DNA from: Clostridia bacterium
GTDB lineage: Bacteria; Bacillota; Clostridia; Oscillospirales; CAG-382
Length of the DNA: 33,952 bases
Assembly (NCBI GenBank): GCA_017397805.1
Contig: JAFQHW010000027.1
Location: 69,286-103,237 of the forward strand
Reading direction: 5' to 3'
A program made the position numbers and the translations under genes. Below the pieces are notes generated by a model, which searched no databases, had not been told where the DNA came from, and saw only the letters and a program-made list of their open reading frames with translations. Shown here piece after piece: positions 7,598 through 17,600 of this stretch; the first letter of the stretch is position 1; every line of letters begins with the position of its first letter.

Positions 7598-7626
7598 TTG
7601 ACAATATGGAAAAAAAGTACTATTAT
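7598..7626 (+). promoter_or_regulatory. Sigma-A-type promoter for the methyltransferase-dprA-topA run
   Basis: TTGACA (7598-7603) and TATTAT (7621-7626) are separated by 17 bases. Transcription from here would leave a T-rich leader of about 95 bases. It is the only strong promoter I see ahead of a very long co-directional gene series. Confidence 0.75.
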
Positions 7627-7729
7627 ATTATATTAGGTATAATGGTGCTTTTTTTCGTTGCGGTTTATAGCGCCGATTTGATAGTTTTTTGTTTTATTAA
7701 TTATTTTCTTTTGCGGTATGAGGTTGTGA

Positions 7730-8515
7730 ATGAAGGAATACGTTTCGTCAAGAAATAATGAAAAAATAAAAATCTTACGTAAGCTTGCCAACAAGAAGCA
7801 TCGAGTAGAGTACGCTTTGTTTCTTATAGAGGGTCATAAGCTTGTGGGGGAGTATCTTAATTCAGGCAACGTTCCGCAAAAGATTTATGTAACCGAAGAA
7901 GCTTTAGAGAAGTATAAGGATATGCTTTCAGATGTTAACGAAGATCTTATCTGTATCATACCCGAGGATTTATACTTATACGTATCTACCGAACAAGCGC
8001 CGCAAGGAATTATGGCGGTATGTAGCATACCTAAGAATGAATTCGTTTTTAAAAATGGGGCTACGATCTTGCTTGAATCGATCAGAGATGCGGGAAATCT
8101 CGGAACGATTATTCGTACCGCGGGCGCTTTGGGAATTGATAACATCATCATGTCATCAGACTGTGCCGATATTTATAATCCAAAAACCTTGCGAGCGAGT
8201 ATGGGCGCTGTTTTCCGGGCTAATATTTGTATAAGCGAAAACATATTTAATTCCGTTGATTGTTTGAAGAAATTAGGTAAACGTGTGTATGCGGCAATGC
8301 CGTCACAACGCGCTGTGGATATAAGAAATGTTAAGCTGTCTGTAGATGACGTTATAGCCATAGGTAATGAAGGCAACGGTATCAGCGACGAGCTTGCAAC
8401 CGTTTGTGATGGTCACATTACAATCCCCATGGTTGAAGGAGTGGAAAGTTTAAACGCTTCTATAGCTGCCGCGATACTTATGTGGGAACTTGCGAGAGGG
8501 GACGATAATGTTTAG
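7730..8515 (+). CDS. SpoU/TrmH-family RNA 2'-O-methyltransferase
   Basis: This 261-residue SPOUT-class enzyme transfers methyl from SAM to a ribose 2'-hydroxyl in tRNA or rRNA. An N-terminal substrate-binding domain (about 1-95) precedes the knotted catalytic domain. The three family motifs are RDAGNLGTIIRTA (from 119), AIGNEGNGIS (from 210) and IPMVEGVESLNASIAAAI (232-249). It resembles the YsgA type rather than RlmB, but the exact target nucleotide cannot be told from sequence. The ATG at 7730 follows a GAGG site. The gene overlaps dprA by eight bases. Confidence 0.92.
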   Translation: MKEYVSSRNNEKIKILRKLANKKHRVEYALFLIEGHKLVGEYLNSGNVPQKIYVTEEALEKYKDMLSDVNEDLICIIPEDLYLYVSTEQAPQGIMAVCSIPKNEFVFKNGATILLESIRDAGNLGTIIRTAGALGIDNIIMSSDCADIYNPKTLRASMGAVFRANICISENIFNSVDCLKKLGKRVYAAMPSQRAVDIRNVKLSVDDVIAIGNEGNGISDELATVCDGHITIPMVEGVESLNASIAAAILMWELARGDDNV

Positions 8516-9713
8516 AGGACTTGCCGATAAAGAATTGGACGGAAGACTGAAATTTATTTGGTATGTTACTTCTTGCGGTGCGGATGCTTCGTTTTCGTAT
8601 GCGTTATACAGCAAGTATAAGGATATATACCATCTGTTTATGTCCAACGATTACGATTCTCACGGTCTGAAAATACCGGATGCAGCATTAAAGAGACTTT
8701 TGAACAAACGCCTTGAAGAGCCATTTGAGATGTATAAGCGATTAATGGCAATGGGAATCAGAATTTATACTATCGAGGACAAAGAATATCCGAATAAGCT
8801 GAGAAAAATAATTAATCCGCCTCTGGCACTGTTTTTTAAAGGCGATTTCCCTGATTTTGATAAAAATTTATGCGCCGCTATGGTTGGCACCAGAAAAATG
8901 ACCGATTACGGAAGAAAGACTGCTGAATATTTAGCTTCGGGCATTGCAAGTTGCGGCGTAACCATCATCAGTGGCTTAGCTAAAGGCATTGATGCTGTCT
9001 GTATGCGTACGGCTCTTAATTGCGGAGGATATACCGTTGGCGTTTTAGGGAACTCCATAGACACTATTTATCCCATGGAAAACGCGGCTTTATACAACAA
9101 GGTATATAAACACGGCGTTGTTATAAGCGAATACTGGCCGGGATGCCATACCTACAAAGCTTCTTTTTCGCGTCGTAACAGAATTGTTTCAGGTCTTGCG
9201 GATTTTGTGATAGTGATTGATGCTCCCGACGGAAGCGGCGCGTTAATTACCGCTTCCTACGCAATAAAGCAAGGTAAGCTCGTTTGTGTACCTCCGATGC
9301 CGATAACCAAGGAAAACAGTGGCACTTTATCGTTATTGCGTGGAGGCGCGCGGCTTATTACTTCGGTTTCCGATATACTTGAAGAATACGAAGTGCTTTT
9401 GCCGCATACAATACCGCCGGATTTACCTTTACCTACGCTTCTTGAAGCCGAATGCCCCGAATCTAAAAAAGAAGAAATGCTTCGGCTGGATTATAAAGAA
9501 GTCGTATATAATTATTTGCTTGAAGAGCTTGATAAAAAGGGTTCTCTTTCACTAACGCAAATAATGGCGGGAGACCACCAGTTTACACTTAAAGACCTGA
9601 TGAGAGCGGCTTCACAGTTAGAACTTGACGGTTATGCTGTCAGGTTGCCGGGTGGATTTTTTGATGCAGTACCTGCCGATAAAGTTCCGCGCGCTACAAT
9701 CAAAGAAAACTAA
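8508..9713 (+). CDS. dprA: DprA, DNA-processing protein (RecA loader)
   Basis: DprA binds single-stranded DNA and loads RecA during natural transformation. The 401-residue protein has an N-terminal helical region, a Rossmann-like core with VGTRKMTDYGR, SGLAKGIDAV, RRNRIVSGLAD and GSGALITA, and a C-terminal winged-helix-like domain (from about residue 320). The start is the ATG at 8508, preceded by GAGAGGGG and overlapping the upstream stop as ATGTTTAG. The dprA-topA pair is a common order in Firmicutes. Its presence alone does not prove competence, because dprA is widespread in non-transformable species. Confidence 0.95.
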   Translation: MFRGLADKELDGRLKFIWYVTSCGADASFSYALYSKYKDIYHLFMSNDYDSHGLKIPDAALKRLLNKRLEEPFEMYKRLMAMGIRIYTIEDKEYPNKLRKIINPPLALFFKGDFPDFDKNLCAAMVGTRKMTDYGRKTAEYLASGIASCGVTIISGLAKGIDAVCMRTALNCGGYTVGVLGNSIDTIYPMENAALYNKVYKHGVVISEYWPGCHTYKASFSRRNRIVSGLADFVIVIDAPDGSGALITASYAIKQGKLVCVPPMPITKENSGTLSLLRGGARLITSVSDILEEYEVLLPHTIPPDLPLPTLLEAECPESKKEEMLRLDYKEVVYNYLLEELDKKGSLSLTQIMAGDHQFTLKDLMRAASQLELDGYAVRLPGGFFDAVPADKVPRATIKEN

Positions 9714-9730
9714 TCTTTTAGGAGTAATAG

Positions 9731-11947
9731 ATGAACACACTTATTATTGTTGAGTCCCCTTATAAGGTTCCTACGATAAAAAGCTATTTGGGGAAGGGGT
9801 ATAAGGTTACCGCTTGTAACGGCCATGTCAGAGATTTGCCCAAAAGCAAGCTTGGTGTTGATATCGAGAACGATTTCGCGCCCGATTATATCAACATAAG
9901 GGGCAAAGGCGATCTGATAAAGGCGTTAAGAAAAGAAGCCAAGGGTGCGGACAGAATATTCCTTGCTACCGACCCTGACCGTGAGGGCGAAGCCATTGCT
10001 TGGCACTTGTCTTCGGTTTTAGGCAATGATAGCAAGAAGATAAAGAGAATTACTTTCAACGAGGTAACAAAAAGCGCCTTAAAGGAGGCGGTATCTCATC
10101 CCAGAGATATTGATATAAAACTCGTTGATGCCCAGCAGGCAAGAAGGATTCTTGATAGACTCGTTGGCTATAAGATAAGTCCTTTCCTATGGAAAAAAAT
10201 CAAAAGCGGTCTTTCTGCAGGACGCGTTCAATCCGTTGCCACGAGGATCGTCGTTGAAAGAGAAAGAGAGATAAGAGAATTCGTACCCAAGGAATATTGG
10301 ACGATTTCTGCTAAGCTTTCCGGTGATGATACTTTCGTCGCAAAGTATTACGGGGATAAAGACGGAAAGAAGGATATAAATAACGAGGCGGAAGCATCTG
10401 CGATATTGTCTCAGTGCGAAGGCAAAACTTTTGTGGTTGAGGGCGTAAAAAAGGCTCTGAAACGTAGGAAGCCCATGCCTCCGTTCACTACATCTACCTT
10501 GCAGCAAGAGGCTAACCGTCGCCTTAATTTTCAATCAAGGCGCACGATGATGGTAGCGCAAGAGCTGTATGAAGGTATCAATTTGGGAGAAGCCGGTATG
10601 CACGGTCTTATTACTTACATGAGAACCGACTCCCTTCGAATTTCCGATGATGCAACCGCCGCCGCAAAGGCATTTATCCTTTCAAAATATGGCGATAAGT
10701 ACTATCCTTCGACACCGAACGTATTTAAGTCAAAGAAGAATTCACAGGATGCACATGAAGCTATTCGCCCAACTGACCCTACTCGCACACCCGATAGCGT
10801 AAAAGGTAAGCTCAGCAACGACCAGTTTAAGCTTTATAAGCTTATTTGGGAGCGTTTTATAGCCAGCCAAATGTGCCCCGCCGAGTTCGATACGATGATT
10901 TGCGATATTGCCTGCGGTGAGCATATTTTCAGAGCCGGCGGCTACGTTGTACGTTTTGCCGGTTATATGTCCGTTTACGATGACAGAACGGAAGACAGCG
11001 ATGCAGAGGACGGTTTATCCGCTGCTTCTCTTCCGCTTTTGACGGAGGGTCAGCTTTTAAAGCTTATAAAGATGCTCTCTGAGCAGCATTTTACACAACC
11101 GCCACCGAGATATACAGAGGGTACTCTTACGAAGATCCTCGAAGAAAAAGGAATAGGCAGACCTTCCACTTTTCTGCCGACTATTACGACTATAACAGGC
11201 CGCGGATATGTAAAACGCAACGGTAAGGTGCTTGTGCCTACTGAAATTGGTGAGATAACCACAGACCTTCTTATGGATAATTTCCCCTCTATAATCGACT
11301 ACAATTATACGGCCGACATGGAAGAGGATTTGGAAAGAATCTGTCGCGGCGAGATTCCGTACGTAGATGTGTTGAAGGACTTTTACGTTGATTTTGCTAA
11401 GCAATTAAGCGCGGCGGACGAAACTTTGGCAGAGGGCAGAATCACCATCGCACCTACCGAAACCGACATAATCTGCGAGAAGTGCGGATGTAAAATGGTA
11501 GAACGTGTTGGTAAGTTCGGCAAATTTGCCGGTTGCCCCAATTATCCTACTTGTAAAAATACTAAGCCCTTAGACGGCGGCACGACTGAGGAACCTAAGA
11601 CTGCCTCTGAGCATAAATGTCCCAAATGCGGCAAGCCTATGTATTTGAGAAAGGGTATGTACGGTTCATTCTTCGCTTGCGAAGATTATCCGAATTGTAA
11701 GGGTACGTTAACCTTCCGCAAGGATACAGGAATCAATTGCCCCAAGTGCGGCAAGATGTTGGTTGTAAAACAGACCAAGACGAAAAAGACGTTCTATTCT
11801 TGTGAAGACTATCCGAAATGCGATTTTTCCAGTTGGGATATTCCTCAGGAAAGAAAGTGTCCTTCGTGCGGCGGTTTGGTTTTAAAGAAAAAGAACAAAG
11901 AGCAATATGAATGCTATAAAAAATGCGGTTGGAGCGAAAGCAAATGA
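9731..11947 (+). CDS. topA: DNA topoisomerase I
   Basis: This type IA topoisomerase relaxes negative supercoils through a 5'-phosphotyrosine intermediate. The 738-residue protein has an N-terminal TOPRIM domain (VESPYKV near 7; DPDREGEA at 81-88), the active-site Tyr296 in LITYMRTDSLRIS, and the EEKGIGRPST block near 471. The C-terminus bears four cysteine zinc ribbons (about 582-608, 630-656, 670-697 and 710-732). The last ends in a C-x3-C pair rather than the usual longer spacing. An AGGAGT site precedes the ATG. The stop overlaps the plsX start as ATGA. The trmFO gene, which often follows topA, is not here. Confidence 0.98.
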   Translation: MNTLIIVESPYKVPTIKSYLGKGYKVTACNGHVRDLPKSKLGVDIENDFAPDYINIRGKGDLIKALRKEAKGADRIFLATDPDREGEAIAWHLSSVLGNDSKKIKRITFNEVTKSALKEAVSHPRDIDIKLVDAQQARRILDRLVGYKISPFLWKKIKSGLSAGRVQSVATRIVVEREREIREFVPKEYWTISAKLSGDDTFVAKYYGDKDGKKDINNEAEASAILSQCEGKTFVVEGVKKALKRRKPMPPFTTSTLQQEANRRLNFQSRRTMMVAQELYEGINLGEAGMHGLITYMRTDSLRISDDATAAAKAFILSKYGDKYYPSTPNVFKSKKNSQDAHEAIRPTDPTRTPDSVKGKLSNDQFKLYKLIWERFIASQMCPAEFDTMICDIACGEHIFRAGGYVVRFAGYMSVYDDRTEDSDAEDGLSAASLPLLTEGQLLKLIKMLSEQHFTQPPPRYTEGTLTKILEEKGIGRPSTFLPTITTITGRGYVKRNGKVLVPTEIGEITTDLLMDNFPSIIDYNYTADMEEDLERICRGEIPYVDVLKDFYVDFAKQLSAADETLAEGRITIAPTETDIICEKCGCKMVERVGKFGKFAGCPNYPTCKNTKPLDGGTTEEPKTASEHKCPKCGKPMYLRKGMYGSFFACEDYPNCKGTLTFRKDTGINCPKCGKMLVVKQTKTKKTFYSCEDYPKCDFSSWDIPQERKCPSCGGLVLKKKNKEQYECYKKCGWSESK

Positions 11948-12939
11948 TTATAGCTGTAGACGTTATGAGTGGCGATAATTCGCCCGAAGAGCTGATAAAA
12001 GGTGCTATAAAGGGAGCTTCTGATTTTGGTGTACAAGTGTCTTTAATCGGAAACGCCCAGGTAGTAGATAAATACAAGGATGAGAAAAACGGTATTTTTA
12101 CCGTTCATTCCACGCAAGTCGTAACTATGGAAGACGATGCTCTTGCCGCCGTAAAGGAAAAAGAGGATTCCTCTATGGCTGTGGGTGTAAAGCTTTTGAA
12201 GACGGGAAATGCCGACGTTTTCGTAAGTCCCGGCAATACGGGAGCTTTGCTTTCCGTAGCTTCTATCAGGCTTAGAAGAGTAAAAGGCATAAGACGTGCA
12301 GCTATAGGAACCGTAGTTCCCCTTGATATGCCTTTTATTATGGTGGACGCGGGTGCAAATATTGACGTTTTGCCTGAGAATCTGTGTCAATTCGGATATA
12401 TGGGTGCGCTGTATTGTGAAAAAGTACTTGGCGTTGTTAATCCGAGAGTGGCACTGCTATGTAACGGTACAGAAGAAACGAAGGGTTTGCCTGTTACCAA
12501 AGAAGCTCACTCGATGTTAAAGGAAACGGAGCTCAACTTTATAGGCAATGTTGAATCCCGTGAGCTTCCTTTCGGCTGTTGTGACGTTTTAGTTTGCGAC
12601 GGTTTTACGGGCAACATCGCCTTAAAGCTTATAGAAGGCATGGGCAAGTTTATGTCCAACACCATCAAAGCTGTATTTAAAAAAAATATTTTCACCAAAC
12701 TTGCGTATTTACCTTGCAAAAAAAGTATTAATGGCATAAAAAGTCGAATGGATTCAAGAAAAATGGGCGGCGCACCGTTATTGGGCGTAGCTAAACCCGT
12801 AATTAAAGCACACGGTAATTCCGATGCTTTGTGTATTTATAATGCGATCCGTGTGGCTAAAAGTTATGCTGAAAGCAAGGTCATTGAAGATTTTGAAAAG
12901 AAATTCGGGGGCAAAAATTCTGATGGAGAAAACGAATAA
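11944..12939 (+). CDS. plsX: PlsX, phosphate acyltransferase
   Basis: PlsX converts acyl-ACP and phosphate to acyl-phosphate, the donor for PlsY in phosphatidic acid synthesis. The 331-residue protein is full length. The N-terminal DVMSGDNSP corresponds to the canonical DAMGGD-x-AP block, with serine in place of the second conserved glycine. Other family motifs are VSPGNTGALLS, MVDAGANIDV, LLCNGTEETKG and VCDGFTGNIALK. Translation starts at the ATG overlapping the topA stop. The gene overlaps rnc by 17 bases. In most Firmicutes fab genes or acpP lie between plsX and rnc; none is present here. Confidence 0.96.
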   Translation: MIIAVDVMSGDNSPEELIKGAIKGASDFGVQVSLIGNAQVVDKYKDEKNGIFTVHSTQVVTMEDDALAAVKEKEDSSMAVGVKLLKTGNADVFVSPGNTGALLSVASIRLRRVKGIRRAAIGTVVPLDMPFIMVDAGANIDVLPENLCQFGYMGALYCEKVLGVVNPRVALLCNGTEETKGLPVTKEAHSMLKETELNFIGNVESRELPFGCCDVLVCDGFTGNIALKLIEGMGKFMSNTIKAVFKKNIFTKLAYLPCKKSINGIKSRMDSRKMGGAPLLGVAKPVIKAHGNSDALCIYNAIRVAKSYAESKVIEDFEKKFGGKNSDGENE

Positions 12940-13648
12940 CTCCCCATTACCCATAAGGGGCTTGGAAGAAAAAATAGGTTACAAATATGACAATATCGAG
13001 CTTCTTGTTACTGCCATGACTCACTCGTCTTATTGCAACGAGTCAAAGCACGGCAAGGACAGACCTAAGGACAACGAGAGATTAGAGTTCTTGGGTGACA
13101 GCGTTTTATCCGTTATCGTAAGTGATTACATATTTAAGCAATACGGAGATTTGGACGAAGGACGCCTTACGAAATCACGCGCCTTGTCCGTCTGCGAAGA
13201 TACGTTGTACGATATTGCCATCAAACTTGGCTTAGGCGATTATATGCTTTTCGGTCACGGTGAATCCACTACGAGAGGCAGACTTCGCAAGAGCATACTT
13301 GCCGATGCTTTTGAAGCTTTGTTAGCGTCAATATATTTAGACGGCGGTCTTGAAAAGGCAAGAGAGTTTTTGTTGCCCAAGATAGTGCCTATTATTGATA
13401 AGGCGGCAAAGGGATGGGATACCGATTATAAATCGAGATTGCAAAAGCTTGTTCAGCAAGTACCTGAAGAGGTTTTAGAGTACAAACTCGTAAGCGAGGT
13501 TGGTCCTCCTCACGATAGGATCTTTAACACCGAGGTATATCTAAACAGTAATCTTTTGGGGTGCGGAAGCGGTAGAACCAAAAGAGAAGCCGAACAACAA
13601 GCCGCAAAGAAAGCTCTTGGCTTTTTTGGCGAAGAAGACGTAGAGTAA
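12923..13648 (+). CDS. rnc: Ribonuclease III
   Basis: RNase III cuts double-stranded RNA, including rRNA precursors. The 241-residue protein has the signature NERLEFLGDS (51-60), the second acidic site ADAFEALLASIYLDGG with Asp128 and Glu131, and a C-terminal double-stranded RNA-binding domain (about 167-235, ending REAEQQAAKKAL). The ATG at 12923 gives the expected N-terminus and lies 11 bases after GGGGG inside plsX. It overlaps the plsX end by 17 bases and is followed one base later by the radical SAM gene. Confidence 0.97.
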   Translation: MEKTNNSPLPIRGLEEKIGYKYDNIELLVTAMTHSSYCNESKHGKDRPKDNERLEFLGDSVLSVIVSDYIFKQYGDLDEGRLTKSRALSVCEDTLYDIAIKLGLGDYMLFGHGESTTRGRLRKSILADAFEALLASIYLDGGLEKAREFLLPKIVPIIDKAAKGWDTDYKSRLQKLVQQVPEEVLEYKLVSEVGPPHDRIFNTEVYLNSNLLGCGSGRTKREAEQQAAKKALGFFGEEDVE

Positions 13649-13649
13649 A

Positions 13650-14672
13650 ATGTCAAAACATAAAAACATTCCGTTTTTTATACCACATAGCGGCTGTAAA
13701 AATAACTGTACCTTTTGTTCCCAAACGAAGATTACCGGATTTTGCTTACCCTACGACGATATGTTGGAAGAAGCAAAAAGGCTAAAAGCAACGGTGGAAG
13801 AAGCGTTGAAGTATGCAGGGGACAGCGAAATGCAAATTGCTTTTTTCGGCGGCAGTTTCACGGGTATTGAGCCTGATAGGATGGAGCTTTTGCTGAAAAC
13901 TGCCTTTGAATACGTTAAGACCGGCAGTGTTGCGGGGATAAGACTTTCTACTCGTCCCGATTATATCAGCGACGATATTCTGACCTCTCTTAAAAAGTAC
14001 GGTGTTACTCATATAGAGCTTGGTTTACAAAGTACAGATGATGCGGTGCTTGAAGCTACTGAGAGGGGACACAATAGGGAAGTGTGCTTTACCAACGCTA
14101 AAAAGATAGTTGAAAACGGCTTTTATTTGGCAGGGCAGATGATGATAGGGCTTCCGTGTTCTACCCTTGAAAAAGAGATTATCACCGCTAAGGATATAGT
14201 AGCTATGGGCGCAACTGCCGTCAGAATTTATCCTACTGTGGTTTTTGAGGGCACAAAGCTCTACGAGCAGTGTTTGAATGGTGAATACGTTCCCATAACC
14301 AACGAAGAAGCAGTTGAACGCAGTCTTGCTTGTCTGAAAGTTTTCAGGGAAGCGGATGTTGAAGTGTTGCGTATAGGATTGCACTCCTCGGAGGAAATGA
14401 AAAATGCACCTATGGGTGCGAATCATCCCGCCATAGGCGAGTTGGTTTACGGTGCCGAAGCCTATGAAAAGATAGTAAAAGCCATAGGCGACGGTGATAC
14501 AAAAGGAAAAGTGCTTAAAGTGTATTGTGATGATAAAAGCGTTTCAATAGTTTCCGGTGTTAAAGCTTGCAATAAAAAGCGTTTAACGGAAGAATATGGC
14601 TTTAAGAGAATAAAGATATTTAAAAACGGCAAGGATTCCCAAATTAAGGTATTAATTGAAGCAGAGGAATGA
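13650..14672 (+). CDS. Elp3-like radical SAM protein without acetyltransferase domain
   Basis: This 340-residue radical SAM enzyme coordinates a 4Fe-4S cluster through Cys16, Cys20 and Cys23 (GCKNNCTFC), with IAFFGGSFTGI and MMIGLPCSTLEKE core motifs and a C-terminal radical-SAM extension. The cluster spacing and THIELGLQSTDDAVLEATERGH resemble the Elp3 lineage, which modifies the wobble uridine of tRNA. True Elp3 has an added acetyltransferase domain, absent here. The same type of gene is often found between rnc and smc in Clostridia. Its product is uncertain. The start has no strong ribosome site and lies one base after the rnc stop, so coupling is likely. Confidence 0.82.
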   Translation: MSKHKNIPFFIPHSGCKNNCTFCSQTKITGFCLPYDDMLEEAKRLKATVEEALKYAGDSEMQIAFFGGSFTGIEPDRMELLLKTAFEYVKTGSVAGIRLSTRPDYISDDILTSLKKYGVTHIELGLQSTDDAVLEATERGHNREVCFTNAKKIVENGFYLAGQMMIGLPCSTLEKEIITAKDIVAMGATAVRIYPTVVFEGTKLYEQCLNGEYVPITNEEAVERSLACLKVFREADVEVLRIGLHSSEEMKNAPMGANHPAIGELVYGAEAYEKIVKAIGDGDTKGKVLKVYCDDKSVSIVSGVKACNKKRLTEEYGFKRIKIFKNGKDSQIKVLIEAEE

Positions 14673-14676
14673 TAAT

Positions 14677-17600
14677 TTGAAATTAAAAGGTCTTGAAATG
14701 CAGGGGTTCAAATCTTTCCCCGATAAAACGCATATATCTTTTGACAAAGGAATAACTGCCGTTATCGGTCCTAACGGAAGCGGTAAATCCAATATATCCG
14801 ATGCTGTTCGTTGGGTATTGGGCGAAATGTCCATGAAAAGTCTTAGAGGCAGTAAAATGGAGGACGTCATCTTTTCTGGTTCCGACAAGCGTACTCAGGC
14901 TAACTATGCTACCGTTTCACTGTTTCTTGAACCCGAAGAAGTCGGCGGTGATGACGTTGTTGTAACGAGAAAATATTACCGTAACGGCGATAGTGAATAT
15001 TATCTGAACAAAAAGCAAGTAAGACTTAAGGACGTTTATGAGGCTTTTTATGATACGGGTATCGGCAGAGAGGGTTACTCCGTTATCGGACAAGGTAAAA
15101 TAGCAGAAGTGTTATCTCAAAAAGGAGACGAGCGCAGAAGTATTTTTGAGGAAGCTGCGGGTATTTCCAAGATCAGATACAAAAAGTTAGAAGCTGAACG
15201 AAAGCTTGCGGCTACCGAAGCCAATTTGCTTAGAATCTCCGATTTGGTGGGCGAGATAGGCTCCCGTCTTGCGCCGCTTGAAAAAGAGGCGGAAAATGCA
15301 AAACGCTTTTTAACTCTCAGCGAAGAGAAAAAAGGACTTGAGATAAGTATCTGGCTTGATAAAATTGACAAAGTAAGAGAAGAATTAAACCGTAGCGAGG
15401 AGCTTTTTGCAGGTGCTTCTCAGGCACTTGTTGCCGCAGACGAAAAAATCAAAAGTATTGAGAGCGGTGCCGACAAGCTATATATTGCAGGTAATGAAAT
15501 AGGCAAAAAAATATCCGAAACCGAAAGACAAATAAGCGATATAGGTTTACAGTTAAGCGCGGCAGACGGTAAAAAGGCTTTAAAGGTCAACGATATATCT
15601 CATTACGAGAAGCTTGTATCGGACAGTAAAGAGGAAATTGAAAACTCTTTGCTTGAGAAGCAGCGCCTTGAAAACAGTATTGACGAAGTTGAAAAGGCTT
15701 GCAAAAACGCAGAGCTTGCTTTGGAAGAGGTAAAGACCGTCTTTGCGGATACGGCAGTAATATACAGCGATAAGAGAAGCGCTTATACGAATAAAACCGT
15801 TGAAAAAAACGATTTTCAAAGAGCTTATACCGAAGCTTTGGAAAAAAGGTCTAAGATTTCCGCTGATTTTGCACAGATAAAAGCTAATTTAGAAAATGCG
15901 AAACGCAACGCGGAAACAAGCGCGGAAGAGATCAACGGATACAGGGAACGCATTGCCGAATTGAACGACAAGTGTGAAAAAATTAAGCTGGATCTATCAG
16001 AGGCAAACAACGTGCTCTCAAAAGCCGAGGAAGAGTATTCGGCTTCATTAAACGAAGTTGCTGAGGCGGAAAACGAATTCTCTGAAGCTAAAGCTAAAAA
16101 CGATGAGCTTGCTTTGAATATTGCTTCAATAAAGCAACAAAGAGAGAATTTAAAGCGCATGGAAGCGTTGCTTGAAGGGTATTCAGACAGCGTTAAAAAC
16201 GTTATAAAAGCCGCAAATGAAGGAAAGATACTTTGTAAAAATAAAAAAGCGGTTTTACACGGCACCGTTTCTTCCGTGCTTAATACCGACGAGAAGTATG
16301 TGGTGGCTCTTGAAACCGCTTTGGCGGCTGCAGTACAGCACGTTATAGTTGATGACGAGGAAGATGCAAAGGCTTGTATCCGTTTCCTAAAGGAGACTGG
16401 CGGAGGAAGAGCGAGCTTTTTGCCCATAAGTACGGTAAGAGGTCCCCGTGCAGACACCGGTAAGATTTGCCATTTGAACGGATTTATCGGTGTTGGCTGT
16501 GATCTCTGCAAATACGACGATAAATTTAAAAACATTTTCACAAAGTTATTAGGCGAAACTATAGTTACCACAGATATTGACAGCGCCGCAAATATCGCAA
16601 GGGCTTGTAATTACAGATTGCGTATCGTTACTCTTGACGGTCAAGTTATACATCAAGGCGGTAGCTTTACCGGCGGTTCCGCTGCTAAGCGCGTTGGCAT
16701 ATTAACGCGAAGCATTGACATAGAGAGATTAGGTAATATAATCGAGACCAAGGAAAAAGAATATAAAAAAGCAATGGAAAAGCAAGTAGCTTTGAGCGAG
16801 GCGAGGGATGAGCTGCTTTCCAAATCAGAAACCATAAGCATAAAGGTTTCAGTTGCCAAAAGCAAAAGGGATAGCTTTTCCAACTCTCTCAACCTGGAGA
16901 ATATGCGTCTTGAGGAAGAGAAGCGAAGATATAAGCATTTCACAGACAGCAGTGATGGAATCACTAAAGAGCTTCTCGTTCTTTCTTCTGACGCTGAAGC
17001 CAAAGGCAAAGAGTTGGCACTTGCTGAATCCGAAGCTGAAAATATATCGGCACAGCTTGCTGATTCAATAAAGGGTGCTGAAAATGCAGAAAAAGAAGCC
17101 AATGCCTTGAGCGAGGAGCTGAATAAAATCCGTATGCAGGTTATGGAAAAAGAGAATTCCTTGACCCGCCTTAAGGAAAAACACAGCTCTATTTCCGAGC
17201 GTTGCAAAAATATGGTCTTCAGAATAAGAGAGTGTGAGCTTTCAATAGAAAACGCTTTCAAACAAATCGAAAGCTGTAAATCCGAAATAGCTTTAATTGA
17301 AGACGAAGAAAAGGTTTATCACCGCAACAGAGAGTCGTTGCAAAAAGAAATAGAAACTCTAATTATAGGCCGAGAGGATAACGAAAAGCTTGCTAACGAA
17401 TTAAGGCAAAAACTTAAGGATGCTCAAAACGAAAAGGAAGAAGCTTTCCGTTATCATACCACCTTGGAATCCAGAAGAAGCCTTCTGACAGGCGAATATG
17501 AAGACGTTTCCTCAAAGCTTTGGGATGAATACGAGCTTACATATTCCACGGCAATGCAATTCAGGTTGCCTGAGGAAAATATGAAAAAAGCGCCTTCAAG

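Noticed and set aside
7627..7729. Possible riboswitch or T-box in the methylase leader
   Set aside because: The leader is short, T-rich and lacks conserved stems or a terminator/antiterminator pair that I can recognise.
15825..16571. 248-codon open frame on the minus strand inside smc
   Set aside because: Its Ser/Leu/Phe-rich composition is what an antisense reading of Glu/Lys/Ala coiled-coil codons produces; no start signal is present.
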